A DNA stretch of 64,000 nucleotides from Egbenema bharatensis (GTDB lineage: Bacteria > Cyanobacteriota > Cyanobacteriia > Elainellales > Elainellaceae), in the NCBI RefSeq assembly GCF_048077055.1, contig NZ_CP182236.1:4464001-4528000 (forward strand). Reading direction: 5' to 3'. The position numbers were made by a program, and so were the translations under genes. The notes below the pieces were generated by a model that saw only the letters and a program-made list of their open reading frames with translations, searched no databases and was not told where the DNA came from. This document shows positions 17,901 through 26,461 of this stretch, piece after piece. Each line of letters opens with the position of its first letter. Position 1 is the stretch's first letter.

Positions 17901-19307
17901 CAAACCAGCAAACTCAAACCACTCGTGATACTGAACCGTTTCTCCGGCAAAGCAGCGATCGAGGTAAGGACGAATGGTGGTTTCAAAGACTTCCTGTCCC
18001 ATCAGTTCACTGACGGAATGCCCGACAATTTCGGTATAGGTTTTACAATTCCAGTCCAGGTAGGTCTGGTTGACGATCTGATAGTGGTACTGGCGATCGA
18101 CCAGAGAAATTGCATCGATCGTCGCAGATACAATGCGTTCATATCTTTGCAGGGCCAATTCTGCGGTTTGACGATCGGTAATGTCCGTCACCACCCCATG
18201 CCAGGCGATCGCCCCGCTCTCCCGTCGTTCCGGCTGAGAATTCCCCTGAAGCCATTTCACCAAACCCGTCGGTGTAACAATCCGCCACACATGGGAAAAC
18301 GGTTTGAAGGTGCGTGTACTTTCCAGCACAGCCGCCTGATAGCCGGCTCGATCGTCGGGATGGATCGAATTCAGGATGACGCTGGCATCTTGCAGGGTTT
18401 CTTCCACCGTGATTTCGTGAATCGTCTCCACAGCGGAACTCATGTACTCAAACCAGAACCGCCCATCGGTTTCCCGCACCAGGGTATAGATGTTACCGGG
18501 GGATAGCTGGCTGTAATGGTGTAGCCATTGTTCCGTTTTGCGGAGTTTTTCTTCGGTTTGCTTAAGTTCGATAATATCCCGATGGGTCACGATCAGACAA
18601 TCTTGTCCTTCCAGCCGCCGCCGTTCCGCAGAGATTAAAACAGTTTTGACTTCACCCGATTGGGTCCACAACTGGGCCTCCAGATTGGACACTCGACCCT
18701 GCTGTTGGAGTAAGGCTCGATAGCGTTGACGCTGGTTCAGGTTACTCCACAGGTTGAGTTCCAGGGCTGTGCGACCGATCATTTCCGATCGGGAATAGCC
18801 AAAAAATTCCAGCAGGCTATCATTAACTTCCAGCAGGCATCCTTCAAAGCTGGCGATCGCCATTGGATCAGGACTGGTGCGGAACACCGTGGTGAATTTC
18901 TCTTCAGACTCTTCCAGGGCTGTTTGGATGCGATCGAAAGACTGTTGCAGTTGGTCTGCCATCTGGTTAAAGGACTGGGCCAGACCATTGAATTCATAAA
19001 TCAGGCTATGGGTCGGTAGCCGTTGATTCAGGTTGCCATTGGTCAATTGTTGACTGACCCGATTCAGTTGAGCCAAACGGGCTGTGATCTGGTTCGCAGC
19101 GATCCAATTCAGACTGATCGCCGTTCCCAGGGTCAGCAGATAGAGCCAATCGTCTGCCTGGGTATGCGCTGCCCCATCCTGGTAGGACAGATAACCCACT
19201 ACAACCATTGCCGCCAGGACAGGCAACAGCCAGGGAATAATCAGTACCCACTTTAGAGGCAGATTCGCTGGGAACCTGGGGAGCGATCGGGGAGGGACAA
19301 TCGGCAT
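14934..19307 (-). CDS. multi-PAS/GAF membrane sensor histidine kinase
   Basis: A 1457-residue sensor kinase. In order: two transmembrane helices (about residues 19-41 and 54-72) with almost no periplasmic loop, a HAMP-like linker (73-125), four PAS/PAC units, a GAF domain (roughly 640-810), three further PAS/PAC units, then HisKA with SHELRTPLTSIRG (H near 1227) and a HATPase domain (LLSNAIKFSPAG, DRGRGIP, GGTGLGLAIC). It has no receiver of its own. The GAF region VHACSHCRQW resembles non-bilin or phytochrome-like GAFs; I do not see a clear bilin-attachment motif. The ligands of the PAS domains are unknown. It sits between an Hpt-bearing regulator upstream and an overlapping receiver downstream, suggesting a multistep phosphorelay. 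Confidence 0.92.
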   Translation of the reverse strand: MPIVPPRSLPRFPANLPLKWVLIIPWLLPVLAAMVVVGYLSYQDGAAHTQADDWLYLLTLGTAISLNWIAANQITARLAQLNRVSQQLTNGNLNQRLPTHSLIYEFNGLAQSFNQMADQLQQSFDRIQTALEESEEKFTTVFRTSPDPMAIASFEGCLLEVNDSLLEFFGYSRSEMIGRTALELNLWSNLNQRQRYRALLQQQGRVSNLEAQLWTQSGEVKTVLISAERRRLEGQDCLIVTHRDIIELKQTEEKLRKTEQWLHHYSQLSPGNIYTLVRETDGRFWFEYMSSAVETIHEITVEETLQDASVILNSIHPDDRAGYQAAVLESTRTFKPFSHVWRIVTPTGLVKWLQGNSQPERRESGAIAWHGVVTDITDRQTAELALQRYERIVSATIDAISLVDRQYHYQIVNQTYLDWNCKTYTEIVGHSVSELMGQEVFETTIRPYLDRCFAGETVQYHEWFEFAGLGRQFVSVTYSPYVETDGTISGVVVSVRNLTPLKQSEAALRESEERFREIAQTVNQLFFVRSAQSGQFLYISPAYEKIWGRTCESLYQDPDSWLAAIHPEDRPLVLNSLQTQFQGQSAQREYRIIRPDGVIRWISAEISLTQDEAGQPVRYTGFAEDITDRKQLELSLRSQAEEERLLATITQTIRQSLNLEKILATTVLEIQQTLKADRVLICRLNADGSGQVIQEAVAPEYPITAEMCWTDEHFPEDCYEYYRQGQPRIVLDVTALDGADCLLEFMQSIGVQSKIVAPIVQTCGNAISNIWGLLIVHACSHCRQWQDSEAHFLQRICNQLAIAIDQANLYQQLQTELSERKQAEAALRDSDERFRQLAETVREGFFVYEVEADYYSYVNPSYIEIDGIKDVPLEQGMSRWIDRIHPDDREYVQTLLAQEQEGKNFDAEYRYLHPQGDIRWLRSQSFPIKDESGKTIRIVGTVEDITKRKQTEQALQEREAMLRAIGDNLPKGFIYQRIYEPGKGFYYSYVSAGVERLLGLKPEAILADPKAIRTIGFEEELAHADQVVQESLQHLTPIELQMRNRTAQGDIQWSSIRSVPRRLQDGRTVWDGVEVDITDLKRTEAALQSSEELFRSAFDYAPIGISLVSTTGQFVKANSCYCDLLGYSEAELLSLSFQDITHPDDLAIDLKGFNQMMAGKLQSFQIEKRYITKQGIIVPVLMSAALIRDAREQPLYCIGQVMDMRDRHRVERMKDEFISVVSHELRTPLTSIRGALGILGSGVFSNRPERAEHMLKIAINNSDRLVRLVDDILTLEKLELGKVQLVKEHCQVSTLMQQAIDSVQAIADQSTITLSMTPLAVTLWASPDAVIQTLTNLLSNAIKFSPAGETVWLKAERVAESDLHPSSPHVLFSIQDRGRGIPADKLESIFEQFQQVDVSDSRQKGGTGLGLAICKSIVQQHGGQIWVESSLGEGSTFYFTLPLIVQEKNDQTDLDYR

Positions 19308-19387
19308 GAAAGATGCTTAACGTTAAGCGCAACAGGGCTATGGTCAGAAATCCCCATTTTAACGGGGCAACATGAACCGCGCTGGCA

Positions 19388-20536
19388 TCACCTCCTGGAT
19401 AGACTGGGTTGGGCGATCGGGGGTTCGGTAGATTGGGTCAGTTCCTGGCGTAGCTCCTTCAGCAGTTGAGAAAACTGAGTGACCAACTGGGTTTCCTGGC
19501 TCACCTGGACATCTAATAAATGTTCAACGGATCGGGCAATTTTTGAAGCCTTAGCATAGCCAAAGGTTCCCAATCCACCGGCTAATTTGTGTGCCTGGAT
19601 GCGGGCAGATTCCTGTTGTTGTAAGCTCCAATCACCCGATAGAAACGATCGCTCGATCGCCTCCAGGGCTGCAATGCGCTGTTCTAAAGACACCTGAAAG
19701 TGTTCAGTAATTTGGCGAATGGCTGCTCTGCCCCGTTGCTCTCGAAGATTCCAATCATCATCCCGATCCACGGGTACAGACAAAGGCAGGACTTCGTTTC
19801 CTCCATTTACCGCTGTGCCTGCGTTCTCCATCGCTAGCTGCACCTCTTCGTCCGGCACTGGGGCTGCTTTTAACCGATAGCCCAATCCGTAAACCGTTTC
19901 AATCAAATCATCAAACATCCCAGCACACTTGAGGCGTTGGCGCAGATCTTTGATCAGATTGGTGATCGATCCTTCAACAGGTGTTTCCTCGATCGACCAC
20001 AGATGATCGATAATGTTGCTGCGGCTGAAAACCCGGTGCGGATGGCGGAGAAAAAGCTCCAACAGGCTATACTCTTTCGGGCGAAGCGCGATCGTTTTCT
20101 GCTGATAGGTGACCTGAGCCGCAGCAGGATTCAGACACAGTTGCCCCCACGTCAGTACCGGAGGCAGGGCGGCATGTCCACTGCGTCGCAATAGGGCGCG
20201 TACCCTTGCCAGAAATTGAGCCGAGTGACAGGACTTAGAAACATAGTCGTCGGCTCCTGCATCCAGTCCAGTAATGGCATCTTCATCTGTATCCTTCACA
20301 GTCAGCATCAAGATCGGAGTTTGACAACCCTGGGCACGCAATCGGCGGCAAACCTCAATCCCATCCAGAGTTGGCAGCATGATGTCTAACAGAATCAGGT
20401 CATACCTCCATTGAGTTGCCATTTCCAAACCTGCCGCTCCATCTGAAACCCCATCAACCGCATAACGATGGGCAGCTAGCAAAGCTGAAAATAGCTCACT
20501 CGTATATTTGTCGTCTTCTATAAAAAGAATTTTCAT
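19388..20536 (-). CDS. response regulator with receiver, winged helix and Hpt domain
   Basis: About 382 residues. REC (1-120) has IEDDKYTSEL, phospho-Asp in LILLDIMLPTLDG and lysine in DYVSKS. An OmpR-type winged helix follows (about 130-230: LRPKEYSLLELFLRHP, TVYGLGYRLK). The C-terminus has an Hpt domain whose phosphoacceptor histidine lies in AHKLAGGLGTFGYA. REC-wHTH-Hpt is an uncommon order known from cyanobacteria. I place the start at 20536 (MKILFIEDD); the longer frame to 20593 lacks family sequence. It precedes the multi-PAS kinase by 80 bp on the same strand, so receiver, Hpt and kinase can form one relay that ends in DNA binding. Confidence 0.88.
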   Translation of the reverse strand: MKILFIEDDKYTSELFSALLAAHRYAVDGVSDGAAGLEMATQWRYDLILLDIMLPTLDGIEVCRRLRAQGCQTPILMLTVKDTDEDAITGLDAGADDYVSKSCHSAQFLARVRALLRRSGHAALPPVLTWGQLCLNPAAAQVTYQQKTIALRPKEYSLLELFLRHPHRVFSRSNIIDHLWSIEETPVEGSITNLIKDLRQRLKCAGMFDDLIETVYGLGYRLKAAPVPDEEVQLAMENAGTAVNGGNEVLPLSVPVDRDDDWNLREQRGRAAIRQITEHFQVSLEQRIAALEAIERSFLSGDWSLQQQESARIQAHKLAGGLGTFGYAKASKIARSVEHLLDVQVSQETQLVTQFSQLLKELRQELTQSTEPPIAQPSLSRR

Positions 20537-20969
20537 ATCAAACGCTCTATAGTGGATTTTAACGAAGATGCGGGCGAAACCTGAGGGAGGCAAGACCTGT
20601 CAGGAGACACAGCAAAATCTACTAAGAAAAGCTTTTCCGCAGACGCTGCTGACATGAGGAATACCCCTGGCACTCCAACAGCTTTTGCGACTGAACTGGC
20701 TGGTAGATGCAGATCGTTGGGGCTAGCCAACCTAAACCTTACGGAGGATCAAAGTTTTAATTTTTAAGCAAAATATAAACGATACAGGGTTTTATCTTCA
20801 GAAATTTCTATTGATCTTTTTGTTTTTTCCTAAGCGAAAATTTGCATCTATCTATGGTTAGATAATACTACAGATGCGTCGGAGTACGATGGGGATTTTG
20901 TTTTCTCTTCAGTCAGCGCGTACAGCAGTAGGGGTACACAGTATTGTCCCCTACCGGGTATTATCGCCC
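20537..20969. other. intergenic region, promoter side of signalling cluster
   Basis: Carries the leader of the 19388-20536 regulator. I see an AT-rich stretch around 20755-20830 that could hold promoter elements, and near 20930-20975 the dispersed CCCCTACC / GGGGTACA-type repeat. No open frame looks coding. Confidence 0.5.
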
Positions 20970-21575
20970 CTACACATTGCGGTTTTGTCCGACTCGATAG
21001 ACCTGATACAGCAACAGCAGGGCAATAACCGTTCCAACTAACCCAGCCGCGATCGTGTTGATCATGGCTTGGATGGCAATCATATTAGACGGAGCAATCA
21101 CCGCTCCCGGAGTGACAGTGGTGCCAATTTGATTCGGAGCAATTACCGTTGCCCCCTGGGGAAAAACCAACATGCGGAAGGTTAATTCACCCACCCGCGA
21201 CAGGGCAATCAGCACCGCGATCGCCATCACTCCCAGGTTAGCCATCAGTCCCCACTTCAGATCTCGAATCACCTGAGCTTTAGCCGGACGGAGTTCTCGA
21301 ACCTCCAGTTGACGAGCCAATTGGGTGTAGCGAAAACACCAGTAAATGCTGAACAGCAGGATGAATAGACAGACGATCGCCAACCACAAGCCAAAGGAAA
21401 ACCCACTGCGCTGCGGTTGAACTGGGCTAAATAGAACGCTAGTCACCACCACCAGAATCGGAATAAATCCCAGCAGTGCTTGCAGTCCAAACCCCGTCCA
21501 GCCTAACCAGCGAAGCGATTGGGCAATTTGCTGGGGAGTCGATCGAGTGACTTCAGGCTTCAGAAAATCAAACAT
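20970..21575 (-). CDS. DUF3611 family membrane protein
   Basis: A 201-residue protein with four hydrophobic helices (around 35-55, 65-85, 110-130 and 175-195). The N-terminal region RSTPQQIAQSLRWLGWTGF is typical of DUF3611, a family of cyanobacteria and chloroplast-related organisms. Helices cluster in two halves around a basic region (ARQLEVRELRPAKAQVIRDL). Activity is unknown; it is probably an inner- or thylakoid-membrane protein. It is separated from the META-domain gene upstream by a repeat element at 21601-21716. Confidence 0.8.
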   Translation of the reverse strand: MFDFLKPEVTRSTPQQIAQSLRWLGWTGFGLQALLGFIPILVVVTSVLFSPVQPQRSGFSFGLWLAIVCLFILLFSIYWCFRYTQLARQLEVRELRPAKAQVIRDLKWGLMANLGVMAIAVLIALSRVGELTFRMLVFPQGATVIAPNQIGTTVTPGAVIAPSNMIAIQAMINTIAAGLVGTVIALLLLYQVYRVGQNRNV

Positions 21576-21600
21576 AAAACCAATTCCAACCTACTAAAGT

Positions 21601-21716
21601 TAATGCTTAGGAATGCGAATTAAATAAACTGAAACTCTTGTGGGGTGGGCATCTTGCCTGCCCAGTCAACAAAGCAAAACGCCTTACAGGTTATTTAATC
21701 CATGATCCTTAATGCT
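21601..21716. repeat. MITE-like dispersed repeat (copy 2)
   Basis: Full-length relative of 11790-11900. The inverted termini are TTAGGAATGCGAATTAAATAA on the left, with ATTAAATAA recurring in the reverse complement of the right end (TTATTTAAT..ATGATCCTTAA). The GTGGGGTGGGCATCTTGCC core is shared. It fills most of the gap between DUF3611 and the META gene and ends 7 bp from the META stop codon. Confidence 0.7.
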
Positions 21717-21722
21717 GCTCCA

Positions 21723-22229
21723 CTACCACAATCCTCGAACCGCTTGAGCCGACGTAAAACGCAAAATGCCCGTGCCCTGCTCCGTTTGGTAAAAAATGGC
21801 CAGTTGCCCCTGATCATCCACCTCGTAGCGTTGGGCCCCCTGCAATGCGGCCAGATAACGCATTTCCTGATCCATGACTGCTGCCTCACAGGCCATAAAC
21901 GTGGTGGCCAGTGGGCCAACGTTCAATTGTTCTCCTGCCGTTGTAAAGCCGCCCATAAAGCGATTACAGCCTCCCGACCCAGTAATGCGATCGCCCGAAA
22001 AGTCCGCAGTGAGTTCGGTGGTTTGGGGGGGCACCATTGGAGTCGGCGTTGCTGATTCTGTGATGCTGACCAACCGCCAGTTGCCTGTAATGGAAGCCGT
22101 TTGAGCCATGAGCTGTTCTTCTAAAAGGGGAACTGCGAGTCCGGGTATTGCAGCCACCATCTGCACTAAACCCAGGGTCAGAACCACAAAGCCACCTGTC
22201 AATGATTGATAACGTGAATGCTTGTTCAT
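21723..22229 (-). CDS. META-domain (HslJ-like) exported protein
   Basis: A 168-residue protein with an N-terminal signal segment (GFVVLTLGLVQMVAAIPGLAV). A META domain follows: ITGNWRLVSI, LTADFSGDRITGSGGCNRF, FTTAGEQLNVGPLATTFMAC and RYLAALQGAQRYEV. META domains occur in HslJ and in heat-inducible or envelope-associated proteins; many are periplasmic or lipid-anchored. No lipobox is visible here, so it is probably periplasmic. The exact role is unknown. It ends next to a repeat element; the CtpE-like ATPase upstream is on the same strand, 60 bp away. Confidence 0.85.
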   Translation of the reverse strand: MNKHSRYQSLTGGFVVLTLGLVQMVAAIPGLAVPLLEEQLMAQTASITGNWRLVSITESATPTPMVPPQTTELTADFSGDRITGSGGCNRFMGGFTTAGEQLNVGPLATTFMACEAAVMDQEMRYLAALQGAQRYEVDDQGQLAIFYQTEQGTGILRFTSAQAVRGLW

Positions 22230-22289
22230 ACTGATATCAAATAAAAATAGATGAGGGATTTGGGAGATAGAGCGTGTAACGGTGAAACC

Positions 22290-24785
22290 TTAGAATGGGC
22301 TGATTTTGATCCCCAGAAACCGATCGAGCAACGCACGTCGCCAGGCAAACCGCACAACCCACATCCAGATTAGGGCAACCAGTCCAATTCCTAAGTAGTG
22401 AATGAAATTGAGCGAAGAAAGTTCAAAAAAGTGATGCAACCCTGGAATCACAAGAATCAGCACGTACAGGATGAGAACAACACCCGCCAGGATGGTGTAG
22501 CGCCAGTCCCGACTCAGGGGTTCTCCACCCACCCATGCCGGAGTCGGCGGTTTCAGGAAGGGGAGCAGCAGTGAGCCTGCCAAAATCTGCATCGTCACCA
22601 GTGCCTGTTCTGCAATCTGTTGGGCCCTGGCAACATCAGCGCGGGTAATTTGGCGGCCTAATTCTGCAAACGGCAGTTGACCGCTTAACCAATCAAACAC
22701 AGGGCCAATATTTTCTGCCAGAAAGTAGAGATACACCAGAACACTGGCAAAGGAAAGGGTCAACGTTGCTGGGAGAACAAAATGCAGAAATGGATCGCCT
22801 GATTCGGTTTTGATTTGCTGCGGCTTTGCCCAGAGGGTGACAAAGAAAGGGGGTAAGCCCACGGTCAGGAAGGTAGCAAGGGTACTGGTTTTAATCCCAA
22901 AGGGAAATGAGAGCGTAATCATGCCGATCGCCACGATCGCCAGAGTAAACGAGAAAATCCGCACCATAAACAGCTTACTGATATCAGCAATCCCATTACG
23001 AATGCGTTGTCCTTCCAGAAAGACTTTCGGCAACGCACTGAAGGTATCCTTCAGCAACACAATATCGGCAACTCCTCGTGTGGCCTGGCTACCGCTTTCC
23101 ATAGCCACCCCCACATTCGCCTGCTTCAGCGATAGTACGTCATTGACTCCATCCCCCATCATGGCGACGTAATGACCACGAGACTGAAGACTCTCCACCA
23201 GACGGGCCTTTTGCTCTGGCGTAATCCGACCAAAAATCGTACCGTCTTCGGCCGTTTGTGCAAAGACAGCCTCATCCATGACCGCCAGCTCTTGCCCGGA
23301 TACTGCAATAATGTCGTTGCTCAACCCCGCTTGCTTGGCCAGAGCAGCTACGGTCGCTGGGTTATCACCCGAAATCACTTTCACCTGAATCCCTGCCCGC
23401 TGGAATTCTGCCAGGGTTTTCTGGGCATCTGGACGCAGTTCATCGCCAAACCGTAAAATGCCGAGCGGTTGCAGATCGGGGGGTAAGACTGGATTTCCTG
23501 CCTGATCTTCCAGGTTCAGCACCGTTGGACTGTAGGCAAACATCAGCACGCGCAAGCCCTGATCCGCTCCTTCACGAATGTAGGCTTGCAGGGTGGACGC
23601 GAGTGGGATGACCGTTGCTAAAACCTCTGGAGCACCCAGCACATAAACCCCCGGAGCATTTGCAAAGGCGATCGCACTCCACTTGTGGGCTGAACCAAAG
23701 GGCACTTCAGTGTGAAGCGATCGTTTCTCACGGGGAAATGCCGTCAAAATTGCTTCATTGGTTTTGTTGCTGGATGAAGCACTGGCAGCATAGGCTCCCA
23801 ACAGATGTTCTAATTTAGCGAGATCAATATCGATCGGATAAACAGATTGCAGTTGAATCCGGTTTGCGGTCAGTGTCCCCGTTTTGTCCAGGCACATCAC
23901 ATCCACATTGCTGAGGGATTCTACGGCATTAGACTGCTGAACCAAGGCACTCTGTTCGGCAATCCGCGCCGCGCCCAATGCATAGGTCAGGGTGATCATA
24001 AAATACAAGCCGATCGGCACTAAGCCGACAATCACCGCCAGGTTTTGCACTCCCGCCGTGAGGGAACTCACCCCCAAAATCATGCGCAGTCCGGTGATTA
24101 ATCCCAGGACGATCGCCACTCCTAATAGCAAGCGAATCATCATGTTAATCCGCTGTTGGAGCGGAGTCAGCACTTTGCGAAATCGACGGGCTTCGGCAGT
24201 CATTTTGCTCGCTAAACTTTCAGCTCCTACTTTCTCCGCTTCGTAAAACCCCGTACCGCTGACGCAGAAACTCCCCGAATAGACCGGATCACCCGCCTGC
24301 TTGGGAATGAGATCGGATTCCCCCGTGAGCAAAGACTCATCCACTTTCAGACTGCCTTCACCGACCACCACCCCATCCACCACCACCTGATCACCCGGAG
24401 CGATCACCAGCACATCGCCCACCACAATCTCTGCCGGATCAACCACTCGTTCCTGCCCTTCCCGAATCACAATGGCTCTCGGACGAGTAATCAAAGCAAT
24501 CCGATCGAGCTTTTTCTTGGCGCGGATCTCCTGAATCACATTAATCACGACATTCAGCAGCACCACAAAGGCCAGCACCAATACATCACTGGCGCGTCCC
24601 AAGGCAATCAGTACCAGGCTCAGAAAGAAGTACACCCCGTTAATGAAGGTGAACAGATTATCTCGGAGAATTTCCCAGTAGGTACGTCCGGTTTGTAAAG
24701 CGATGTTATTCCCTTGACCCGCCTCTCGACGACTGGCCGCCTCTCGATCGCTCAAGCCTTGCAGTTTGCTAACAGTAGATTTCAT
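22290..24785 (-). CDS. P-type cation-transporting ATPase (CtpE-like)
   Basis: An 831-residue P-type ATPase in the inner membrane. The N-terminus LSDREAASRREAGQGN is typical of P2/CtpE-like pumps. The actuator motif is TGES (154-157), the phosphorylation site is D300 in DKTGTLT, and the hinge is MGDGVNDVLSLKQA. It lacks a CxxC heavy-metal domain and the CPC motif of P1B pumps; TM4 carries VPIGLYF instead, as in CtpE-type proteins. Mycobacterial CtpE has been linked to calcium uptake, so calcium or another divalent cation is the likely substrate (inference). It is complete and has no frame break. Confidence 0.88.
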   Translation of the reverse strand: MKSTVSKLQGLSDREAASRREAGQGNNIALQTGRTYWEILRDNLFTFINGVYFFLSLVLIALGRASDVLVLAFVVLLNVVINVIQEIRAKKKLDRIALITRPRAIVIREGQERVVDPAEIVVGDVLVIAPGDQVVVDGVVVGEGSLKVDESLLTGESDLIPKQAGDPVYSGSFCVSGTGFYEAEKVGAESLASKMTAEARRFRKVLTPLQQRINMMIRLLLGVAIVLGLITGLRMILGVSSLTAGVQNLAVIVGLVPIGLYFMITLTYALGAARIAEQSALVQQSNAVESLSNVDVMCLDKTGTLTANRIQLQSVYPIDIDLAKLEHLLGAYAASASSSNKTNEAILTAFPREKRSLHTEVPFGSAHKWSAIAFANAPGVYVLGAPEVLATVIPLASTLQAYIREGADQGLRVLMFAYSPTVLNLEDQAGNPVLPPDLQPLGILRFGDELRPDAQKTLAEFQRAGIQVKVISGDNPATVAALAKQAGLSNDIIAVSGQELAVMDEAVFAQTAEDGTIFGRITPEQKARLVESLQSRGHYVAMMGDGVNDVLSLKQANVGVAMESGSQATRGVADIVLLKDTFSALPKVFLEGQRIRNGIADISKLFMVRIFSFTLAIVAIGMITLSFPFGIKTSTLATFLTVGLPPFFVTLWAKPQQIKTESGDPFLHFVLPATLTLSFASVLVYLYFLAENIGPVFDWLSGQLPFAELGRQITRADVARAQQIAEQALVTMQILAGSLLLPFLKPPTPAWVGGEPLSRDWRYTILAGVVLILYVLILVIPGLHHFFELSSLNFIHYLGIGLVALIWMWVVRFAWRRALLDRFLGIKISPF

Positions 24786-25173
24786 AGGTGCAGATAAGAT
24801 TTTTCCGAATCACCGCAGTCCAGGTTCAGGTCAGATGTCGCTTAACGAAGAGGATCAATTTAAGTCTGGACGGACATCATAGACTAAAAGAGTATGAAAC
24901 TGATATGACAACTGGGAGGAGGTTCAGCCTGAGCGGACAAAGCAAATTTTCCATGCAGTAAAATCATTAAGTCCTGTAACGACCCTGGCCTGCATCATTG
25001 CGCGCGCTCACACTAAAAATAGTGTTTAGTCACAGTTTGAATCATTCAGGTGAGATAGGGTAACGATAGGTCTAATCTGGGCATCCTTGATGTAAGACGA
25101 CGATTCCTTCCTGCTGCAAATGCCCATAGCCCTGGGTATCCTGCATTTTCCCCTAGCACCAACGAGACTCCAG
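24786..25173. other. intergenic region between divergent ATPase and HD-domain genes
   Basis: Contains promoter regions of both divergent genes, with AT-rich runs. A perfect short palindrome ACACTA-AAAA-TAGTGT at 25010-25025 is a candidate operator or weak hairpin. I see no other gene here; small open frames are incidental. Confidence 0.5.
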
Positions 25174-26028
25174 ATGTTTAACGCCACTGAACTTCTAATT
25201 GATGATTTCGTCAAAAAACTGAAAGAGGGCTATCAGCGCACCTACGGCGGCTGGAAGCATGACTATGAAGACATCATTGGCTGGGTCGGTTCAATGGCGT
25301 TAGAGAACATCGCCAACAGTGATGCACTCTACCACAACGTCGAGCATACAATTCTGGTGACGCTGGTGGGTCAAGAACTGTTGCGTGGCAAACATATTCG
25401 TGAGGGCGGAGTCTCCTGCGAAGATTGGCTTCACTTCATTATTTCCCTGGTGTGCCATGACATTGGCTATGTCAAAGGAGTCTGCCGCCACGATCGCAAC
25501 GGCTGGTATGACACGGGCAACGGCGAAATGATCCACCTGACTCCAGGCGCATCGGATGCCAGCCTGACTCCTTACCATGTCGATCGGGCCAAGCTATTTA
25601 TCGATGAACGATTTGGCGGCCACAACTTAATTGATTCAGAGCGGATCAAGCAGAATATCGAGCTAACGCGCTTCCCGGTTCCCAAGGCTGAAGACCACCA
25701 GGACACCGAGAACTTTCCAGGGTTAATTCGCGCTTCAGATTTAATTGGGCAACTCAGCGATCCCCGCTACCTGAAAAAAATTGGGGCATTATTCTACGAA
25801 TTTGAAGAAACTGGAGTCAATAAAGCACTGGGCTATCGACATCCCGGCGATCTCCGCAAAAACTACCCCAAATTCTACTGGAATGGGGTATATCCCTACG
25901 TTAAAGATGGTTTGCGCTATCTGGAGTTAACGCAGCAGGGCAAGCTGGTGATTGCAAACCTCTACTCCAATGTGTTCGTGGTCGAGCACGAACCCCTGAA
26001 TCCGGAAAATCTTCTAGCTGAAGACTAA
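25174..26028 (+). CDS. HD-domain (metal-dependent phosphohydrolase-like) protein
   Basis: About 284 residues if the ATG at 25174 (MFNATELLIDDF) is used; an in-frame ATG at 25120 would add 18 residues. It contains an HD-like arrangement: YHNVEHTILVTLVGQEL, ISLVCHDIGYVKGVCRHD with the HD pair, and a later conserved aspartate near IRASDLIGQLSD. HD proteins are metal-dependent phosphohydrolases or nucleotide-binding regulators. There is no signal peptide. Related proteins occur across cyanobacteria without known function. It stands alone, divergent from the P-type ATPase. Confidence 0.75.
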   Translation: MFNATELLIDDFVKKLKEGYQRTYGGWKHDYEDIIGWVGSMALENIANSDALYHNVEHTILVTLVGQELLRGKHIREGGVSCEDWLHFIISLVCHDIGYVKGVCRHDRNGWYDTGNGEMIHLTPGASDASLTPYHVDRAKLFIDERFGGHNLIDSERIKQNIELTRFPVPKAEDHQDTENFPGLIRASDLIGQLSDPRYLKKIGALFYEFEETGVNKALGYRHPGDLRKNYPKFYWNGVYPYVKDGLRYLELTQQGKLVIANLYSNVFVVEHEPLNPENLLAED

Positions 26029-26461
26029 GATTAGAGATGTCAAGCAGGAATTGATACATTTCACTAAAAGTTCATAAAAACCTCACGATTTAAACAAAAC
26101 TCTTCAACCGAATAGGGTGTTCTGCTTCAGCCCCCAGCGGTAGGATATGCAGAGGGGAAACTTGTGACCTGATGAATCCTGTAGTGATTTCCAGCTCACT
26201 AGGGTCTGTTCTCTGGGGTCTGTTCTCTCGGGCAACAACTTATTCCCCGGAGGTGGTGGATTCTTCCATGTCGTTCTGCCCACCCGTGCAAAGCCTTCCT
26301 GCAATCTATTCTCTCTCCAATTGCTTCAAGTTCCTGATTAGCAAAAGTCCTGATTAGCAAAAAGTTCTGATTAGCAAAAGTCCTGACTGTCAAAAATCGC
26401 TCAGGTCATCGCAACGTTGCGCGATCGTCATGTACCTGATGTACCTGTGAGGAGTGTGTTC
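26029..26461. other. intergenic region with a 16-bp tandem repeat
   Basis: From about 26329 to 26396 are four imperfect copies of AGTCCTGATTAGCAAAA. Further upstream GGGTCTGTTCTCT occurs twice (near 26202-26228). No convincing gene. The right edge holds the leader of the GHL10-like gene, with GAGGAG at 26449-26454. Confidence 0.6.
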
